DNA from: CAIKZJ01 sp964626015 | GTDB taxonomy: Bacteria > Bacteroidota > Ignavibacteria > Tepidaquicellales > Tepidaquicellaceae | Direction of reading: 5' to 3' | DNA: 44,561 bases | NCBI GenBank assembly: GCA_964626015.1 | Contig: CAZVCC010000025.1 | Span: 1-44,561, forward strand | Part shown: positions 40,470 to 44,561 of the stretch, piece after piece | Numbering within the stretch: position 1 is the first letter of the stretch | Layout of the letters: each line of letters begins with the position of its first letter | Program-made: the position numbers and the translations under genes | The notes under the pieces: generated by a model | What the model saw: the letters and a program-made list of their open reading frames with translations, nothing else | Told to the model about the DNA's origin: nothing | Databases searched by the model: none

Positions 40470-41614
40470 ACATAAGCAGTTTTGAAGAGGCGAGAGAACT
40501 ATTCCCGATGGTGAAAAGCTGTGTTTACCTTGATTCAGCGCATTACGCACCGTATTCGACAGAGACGCGGAAAAGACTTTTTGATTTTATAAATAAGTTT
40601 ACTGAAACGAACTACAATCTGAGTATATTCAATAATGAAATACCAAACAGACTTAAAGAAAAGATATCGAGATTAATAAATTCAAGTCCAGAAGACATAA
40701 TACTGACCTCATCAACTACGCACGGACTAAACATATTTGCGAACGGAGTATCAGCCGATGTATGCAAGAGCACTGCATACGCAGATTCAGAATTTCCCGC
40801 AGTAGTTTATTCATGGATGAATCAGGAAAAGATAAGGGGGATTAAGAATTATCTAATACCATCGAAGAACGGAAAGGTAGAGCTTTATGATGTTGAGAGA
40901 GTTGTATCAGATAACAAGATAGACGTGCTGACGATAAGTTCGGTAGAGTTTCTCGGATACAGGAATGACCTTGATGAGATAAGAAAGATACTGAATAAAT
41001 ACGGAACGCTATTAGTAGTGGATGCGATACAAAGCATAGGGGCGGTTCCGATGGACGTTAAGAAGCATGACATAGATTTTCTTGCGGCGGGTTCACAAAA
41101 GTGGATGATGTCACCGGCGGGAGTAGGGTTTGCATACATAAAGAATTCGATAAAGAAGCATGTAAACCCAACGTACGTAAGCACTATGAGCATTGACTAT
41201 GATTTTACAAAATTTCTGGATTACAAGTTTAAACTAAAAGACAGCGGGACAGTGTATGAAAACTCCACGCCTAATACGCTGGGAATGATAGGTCTGGAAT
41301 CATCATTAGATTTATTTTTAGGATTAGGAGTTGAGAACATATACAGGCATATTACGAGACTGCTCGACAGGTTTGCAAACATAATAAGCAGTAACAGGAA
41401 TTTTTATGTGGAGTCGGACATGAGTGAAAAGCACAGGTCGAATATACTAATATTTTCGCATAATGATAAAAGCAGGAATGCAGGAATACAAAAGGAGCTT
41501 GAAGAGGATAATATATTTATAGCGATAAGAGAGGGATATTTGAGGGTATCGCCGCATTTGTTTAATAATGATGAGGATGTGGATAAGCTGGTGGAAAGAT
41601 TGGCAAAATATTAA
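40466..41614 (+). CDS. PLP-dependent class V aminotransferase
   Basis: A 382-residue fold-type I enzyme related to cysteine desulfurases, isopenicillin-N epimerase-like and selenocysteine lyase-like proteins. VYLDSAHYAPYSTETRKRL forms the N-terminal substrate region, SSTTHGLNIFANGV contacts phosphate, VVDAIQSIGAVPMDV has the Asp pairing with the pyridine nitrogen, and the Schiff-base Lys lies in AAGSQKWMMSPAGVG (about residue 211). The conserved active-site Cys loop of IscS/SufS is not evident near the C-terminus, so a desulfurase role in Fe-S assembly is not supported; the exact reaction is unknown. It overlaps the transglycosylase by four bases (ATGA). Ile codons are nearly all ATA, unlike the 3-12 kb genes. 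Confidence 0.87.
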   Translation: MNISSFEEARELFPMVKSCVYLDSAHYAPYSTETRKRLFDFINKFTETNYNLSIFNNEIPNRLKEKISRLINSSPEDIILTSSTTHGLNIFANGVSADVCKSTAYADSEFPAVVYSWMNQEKIRGIKNYLIPSKNGKVELYDVERVVSDNKIDVLTISSVEFLGYRNDLDEIRKILNKYGTLLVVDAIQSIGAVPMDVKKHDIDFLAAGSQKWMMSPAGVGFAYIKNSIKKHVNPTYVSTMSIDYDFTKFLDYKFKLKDSGTVYENSTPNTLGMIGLESSLDLFLGLGVENIYRHITRLLDRFANIISSNRNFYVESDMSEKHRSNILIFSHNDKSRNAGIQKELEEDNIFIAIREGYLRVSPHLFNNDEDVDKLVERLAKY

Positions 41615-41645
41615 TAAGATTGCATTAACGTTTTCTTAGAAGCTC

Positions 41646-41665
41646 TAATTCCAGGTTTGGAATTA
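41646..41665. repeat. Hairpin TAATTCCA-TGGAATTA after the aminotransferase gene
   Basis: A perfect 8-base inverted repeat with a four-base loop GGTT lies 31 bases past the stop codon. It is AT-rich and no T tract follows on the plus strand, so it may be a 3'-end stabiliser or weak terminator rather than a classical one. Confidence 0.4.
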
Positions 41666-41710
41666 AGGAAGGAAGAAACTTAAGATTAAGTGATTAGAGA
41701 AAGAGATTTT

Positions 41711-41737
41711 CACCACTAAGGCACTAAGGTCACCAAG
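41711..41737. repeat. Short-period intergenic repeat (CACTAAGG type)
   Basis: CACTAAGG is repeated directly at 41714-41721 and 41722-41729, framed by CAC on the left and TCACCAAG on the right. It belongs to the same style of short-period intergenic DNA as 49-90, 118-153 and 37032-37053, with a different unit. Confidence 0.6.
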
Positions 41738-41777
41738 AAAAAAAGAACATATTAGAGCACTTGAATACTAAGAACAT

Positions 41778-41794
41778 CTGCCTGCTGCAGGCAG
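41778..41794. repeat. GC-rich palindrome CTGCCTGC-T-GCAGGCAG
   Basis: A perfect 8-base inverted repeat around one central T. It is strikingly GC-rich in AT-rich DNA and lies between the CACTAAGG repeat and a decayed gene. It resembles REP-like or palindromic elements based on CCTGCC/GGCAGG known in Bacteroidota; only one copy lies in this window. Confidence 0.55.
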
Positions 41795-41976
41795 GCTTAG
41801 AAGAAAACATTTTAAACAAAAAAACTTGAGGATTAATTTTGTTTATAGAAAAATAATAATATTTGTATTGATTAATCATATATATCAAGTTACATCGAAG
41901 GAGTTAGAAGATTGGGGAAAAGAATAAATATATTAATTATTCAAACTATTCACATATATCGAGAATTTTGAATTTT

Positions 41977-42230
41977 ATGAAAAGACAAAACCGACAGATA
42001 TTATTACCATCCATCCTATTTAGTATTATCGTGATTTTATATTTATTTAGTTCAAAACCGGCAACAGCATAGATGCAATTCGAGTGGGTGAGGAATTATC
42101 CTAATTATCAGGGACATTCAGCAACGATTTTTGTGAAGGATATTATTCTAATACTGACGCAACAAAAATAATTTTTATTACGGTTCTTGGAATACAGAAT
42201 TTTAACAAACTAATATTAAGCAATAAATAA
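41977..42230 (+). pseudogene. Decayed secreted SBBP/propeller-type gene (remnant)
   Basis: ATG 41977 opens a signal-peptide-like segment (ILLPSILFSIIVILYLFSS, then KPATA) that hits TAG at 42070. In the same frame MQFEWVRNYPNYQGHSATI follows until TAA at 42169. From 42138 another frame reads GYYSNTDATKII before ending at 42230. A signal peptide, then QWVRRYNG-like, then VTGYS-like text is the usual opening of the SBBP beta-propeller proteins abundant in Ignavibacteria. The order, with one in-frame stop and one frameshift, points to a truncated remnant. It lies directly upstream of a live surface-protein gene. The identification is by resemblance and uncertain. Confidence 0.5.
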
Positions 42231-42237
42231 ATTTAAT

Positions 42238-44343
42238 ATGAAAAAAGTATTTATTTTAGCTGTTTATATAATTATTCAATTGACATTTAATACAGAGTAT
42301 TGCAAATCGCAGTGGGAACAATGTAACGGGATTTTTGGCGGGCGTATATTCGATATTGCAATATCAGGAAATACCATATTCGCCGGTACAGATGACGGGA
42401 TTTGGCAATCAAATAATAACGGTGAGCGTTGGTCACAAACCGGACTATCTTCCAGCTATGCAGTATATTGCGTTGCAGCATCCAATAATGTCATTTTTGC
42501 AGGAGCTCATGAAGGACTATATTACTCAATAAATAACGGAAATAATTGGATTACTGCCGGTTTGTCTTATCCAATATTTTCTGTAGAAGTAAACGGCAGT
42601 AATGTCTTTGCCGGATGCGGAAATAATAATGGAATCTGGTTATCAACTAACAACGGACAAAACTGGACACAAACAGCTTTGAATAATAAATCTGTTAATT
42701 CCATTGCCATAAACGGGAATATTCTCTTTGCAGGGACATCTAACAGCGGTGTCTATGTTTCCACAAATAGCGGACAAAACTGGACTCAAACGGTTTTGAA
42801 TAATAAAACTGTTCGTGCCATTTCCATAAGCGAAAATAATATATTTGCAGGGACATTCGATAATGGTATTTTTCTCTCTACGAATAACGGACAAAGCTGG
42901 ACACAAACGGCTTTGAATAATCATAGGGTTTATACCATTGCTATAAGCGGAAATAAAATCTATGCCGGATGTGGTTATAATCAAGGAGTTTATCTTTCCA
43001 CGAATAGCGGTCAAAGCTGGACTCGAACGGCTTTGAATAATCAGTCTGCTTCTTCCCTTGCGATAAACGGAGTTGGTAGTTTTGCAGGGACGTGGGATAA
43101 CGGGATATTCTTTTCAGCAAATAATGGACAATCCTGGTCTTTAAAAGGAATTCCGAATTCATCAATAAATTCTTTGATTGCACGCAACAATATTCCCAAC
43201 AAATCAGAACAGGTTATTTATGCGGGTGCGGGAAGCCCTAATAACCCTCGAGGTATCTTTTTTTCAACCGATAGTGGATTAAGCTGGTCACAAATGGGCT
43301 TGTATAATAAAACTGTTAATGCCATTGCCATAAGCGAAGACAGTTCTTATAAATCCGGGCAGGTTATTTTTGCGGGTGCTAATGAATATTCGTCTTATTC
43401 TGGCGTCTATCGCTCCACAAATAACGGACAAAACTGGACGCAAACGGCTTTGAATAATCAATGGGTTCTTTCCCTTGCCATAAACGAAAATACTATTTTT
43501 GCAGGGACACATTATACCGGCGACGGCATCTTTATCTCTACAAATAATGGTCAATCATGGATTCATACATTAGATAGTGGATATTGTTATTCCTTTGCCA
43601 TAAGCGGCAATAACATTTTTGCAGGGACTGGACATAGTTTTTTTCCCTCAGGTGTCCATCTCACCACAAATAACGGTCAAAGCTGGAGTTTAACATTGCA
43701 AAGAATAGTACGTGCACTTGCTATAAGCGGAAATAATATTTTTGCAGGGACGGGAAGTGATTTTACACCATATGGCATTTATCTCTCCACGAATAACGGA
43801 CAAAACTGGACGCAATCGGCATTGAATAATAAACATATTTATTCTCTTGCCATAAGCGGTAATAATATCTTTGCGTCAACATATGATAGTGGTATCTATC
43901 TCTCCACGAATAACTGCCAAAGCTGGATTCAAAGAAATCAGGGATTCAATGAAATTCCCCAAATATATACTTTACTGATTGCTAATAACTACATTTTTGC
44001 AGGAACAAAAGAGCATTCTGTCTGGCGCCGCTCCATACAGGAAATCATCGGCATACAAAATATATCAAATGAAGTGCCATCCGCATATTCTCTTAAACAG
44101 AATTATCCTAATCCTTTTAATCCTGTAACAAATATTAAATTTGATATTGCTCATACGGGTTTTGTAAAGATAGTTGTCTATGATGTAATGGGGCGGGAGG
44201 TGAAAACACTTGTAAATGAGAGATTACATCCCGGTACTTATGAAACCACATTCGATGCAAGCAGTCTCACATCAGGAATATACTTTTATAGATTGGTATC
44301 AGATGAAATTCAAATAACGAAAAAATGTATATTTTTAAAATAG
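42238..44343 (+). CDS. Secreted Asp-box repeat beta-propeller protein with T9SS type A sorting domain
   Basis: An extracellular protein of 701 residues. The signal peptide lies at about 1-25 (MKKVFILAVYIIIQLTF onward). Thirteen Asp-box/BNR-like motifs of the form STNNGQ(N/S)W occur between about residues 58 and 563, linked by IAISGNNIFAGT segments. The commonest unit is 39 residues (117 bases), as expected for blades of a sialidase/VPS10-like propeller. No sialidase catalytic residues are apparent, so binding or a structural role is more likely. Residues about 617-701 are the sorting domain (NYPNPFNP, YDVMGREVKTLVNE, SSLTSGIYFYRL) for type IX export and surface attachment. The gene lies just downstream of a decayed gene. 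Confidence 0.9.
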   Translation: MKKVFILAVYIIIQLTFNTEYCKSQWEQCNGIFGGRIFDIAISGNTIFAGTDDGIWQSNNNGERWSQTGLSSSYAVYCVAASNNVIFAGAHEGLYYSINNGNNWITAGLSYPIFSVEVNGSNVFAGCGNNNGIWLSTNNGQNWTQTALNNKSVNSIAINGNILFAGTSNSGVYVSTNSGQNWTQTVLNNKTVRAISISENNIFAGTFDNGIFLSTNNGQSWTQTALNNHRVYTIAISGNKIYAGCGYNQGVYLSTNSGQSWTRTALNNQSASSLAINGVGSFAGTWDNGIFFSANNGQSWSLKGIPNSSINSLIARNNIPNKSEQVIYAGAGSPNNPRGIFFSTDSGLSWSQMGLYNKTVNAIAISEDSSYKSGQVIFAGANEYSSYSGVYRSTNNGQNWTQTALNNQWVLSLAINENTIFAGTHYTGDGIFISTNNGQSWIHTLDSGYCYSFAISGNNIFAGTGHSFFPSGVHLTTNNGQSWSLTLQRIVRALAISGNNIFAGTGSDFTPYGIYLSTNNGQNWTQSALNNKHIYSLAISGNNIFASTYDSGIYLSTNNCQSWIQRNQGFNEIPQIYTLLIANNYIFAGTKEHSVWRRSIQEIIGIQNISNEVPSAYSLKQNYPNPFNPVTNIKFDIAHTGFVKIVVYDVMGREVKTLVNERLHPGTYETTFDASSLTSGIYFYRLVSDEIQITKKCIFLK
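42409..43926 (+). repeat. In-frame tandem repeat region of 13 Asp-box units
   Basis: From SNNNGERW (42409-42432) to STNNCQSW (43903-43926) the coding sequence repeats in near-identical blocks, best conserved between 42640 and 43030 where successive TGG codons of the box are 117, 117 and 120 bases apart. The high nucleotide identity of units (ACAAACGGCTTTGAATAATC and variants) suggests recent duplication or conversion. The last unit carries Cys in place of the conserved Gly. Confidence 0.85.
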
Positions 44344-44561
44344 CAAGTTGAAACAAAACACAAATTCCAGAAAGACGGAAATATTTTCGGGACGGGGTGT
44401 ATTTCTACTCTTTGTCTGCGGTTAATATTTTAAAGATACGAAGAAACTTATAATAGTTAACCCTTAAAAAGTCTTTAAGCTGTTTGAAATTTTGATTTTT
44501 GAATATAAATATATCCGGAAATCATTCTCAGTAGCATTATTAAATTAAGCCAAAAATATTT
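44344..44561. other. Downstream intergenic sequence
   Basis: AT-rich sequence after the last gene with no convincing hairpin plus T tract and no frame that looks coding. The terminator of the 701-residue gene was not identified. Confidence 0.4.

Noticed and set aside
41977..42072. A 31-residue secreted peptide gene
   Set aside because: The segment looks like a signal peptide, but in-frame and frame-shifted continuations after the stop fit a decayed larger gene better.
42409..43926. Regular repeats that could be mistaken for a CRISPR array
   Set aside because: The repeats are in-frame codons of Asp-box motifs in one long open frame, with 117-120 base units and no unique spacers or cas genes.
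1..44561. tRNA, rRNA, transposase, integrase or plasmid/phage genes
   Set aside because: Scanned for cloverleaf-like and GGTTCGAATCC-type segments and for DDE or tyrosine-recombinase motifs by eye; none was convincing. A covariance-model scan would be decisive for RNAs.

Overview
The window is a gene-dense, AT-rich chromosomal segment. It most probably comes from a member of the Ignavibacteria or a relative in the Bacteroidota/Chlorobiota superphylum. Evidence: two secreted proteins end in a type A type-IX-secretion sorting domain with the NYPNPFNP signature; the ferredoxin has the Chlorobium-type Cys spacing; SecA carries the large Bacteroidota-type insertion; isoleucyl-tRNA synthetase has GIHH in place of a canonical HIGH box; and the ileS / TraR-DksA-like / lspA order is typical of that group. 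I found no rRNA, tRNA, CRISPR array, prophage or transposase.

Layout. 1-2586: an intergenic zone with short-period repeats, a secreted sorting-domain protein, a strong terminator and a gene-poor stretch. 2587-11647 (+): an unknown protein, then a tight run of PASTA protein, rpe, nnr, nuoN, an NHL-type propeller, ssb, pgsA, pgpA and cinA. 11633-12803 (-): a SpoU rRNA methyltransferase and queD. 12939-18811 (+): a tripartite MacAB-TolC-like exporter (TolC, adaptor, ATPase, two permeases). 18786-20690 (-): an AmgK/APH-like kinase and a TIGR01777 epimerase. 20774-28156 (+): squalene genes hpnC, hpnD, hpnE, abutting a giant double 2-hydroxyacyl-CoA dehydratase activase. 28150-31640 (-): a small unknown gene and secA. 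31880-32212 (+): ferredoxin. 32274-36778 (-): lspA, a DksA-like protein with a histone-like tail, and ileS. 37307-39083 (-): a Spy/CpxP-like periplasmic protein, an anti-sigma factor and an ECF sigma factor. 39483-41614 (+): a membrane-anchored lytic transglycosylase and a class V aminotransferase. 41615-44561: an accessory zone with three dispersed-repeat types, a decayed secreted-protein gene and a 701-residue Asp-box repeat protein with a sorting domain.

Functional threads. HpnC, HpnD and HpnE should convert farnesyl diphosphate to squalene. NnrE/D and NuoN concern NAD(P)H repair and respiration. PgsA and PgpA are consecutive steps to phosphatidylglycerol. The ECF sigma / anti-sigma / Spy-like cassette looks like an envelope-stress circuit. 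SecA, LspA and the two sorting-domain proteins belong to protein export.

The most unusual observation is that three genes (hpnC, the ECF sigma factor, the lytic transglycosylase) have family-conserved sequence extending upstream of their first ATG/GTG/TTG, into frames that offer only ATT, ATA, ATC or CTG as starts. Naive start calling would delete the first Asp-rich motif of HpnC, most of sigma region 2 and half of a membrane anchor. This means either non-AUG initiation, one-base frameshifts, or sequence errors. Other points worth a look are a plus-strand terminator buried antisense inside lspA, a change in isoleucine codon choice in the 39.5-41.6 kb genes, and several small palindromic or short-period repeats confined to intergenic DNA.
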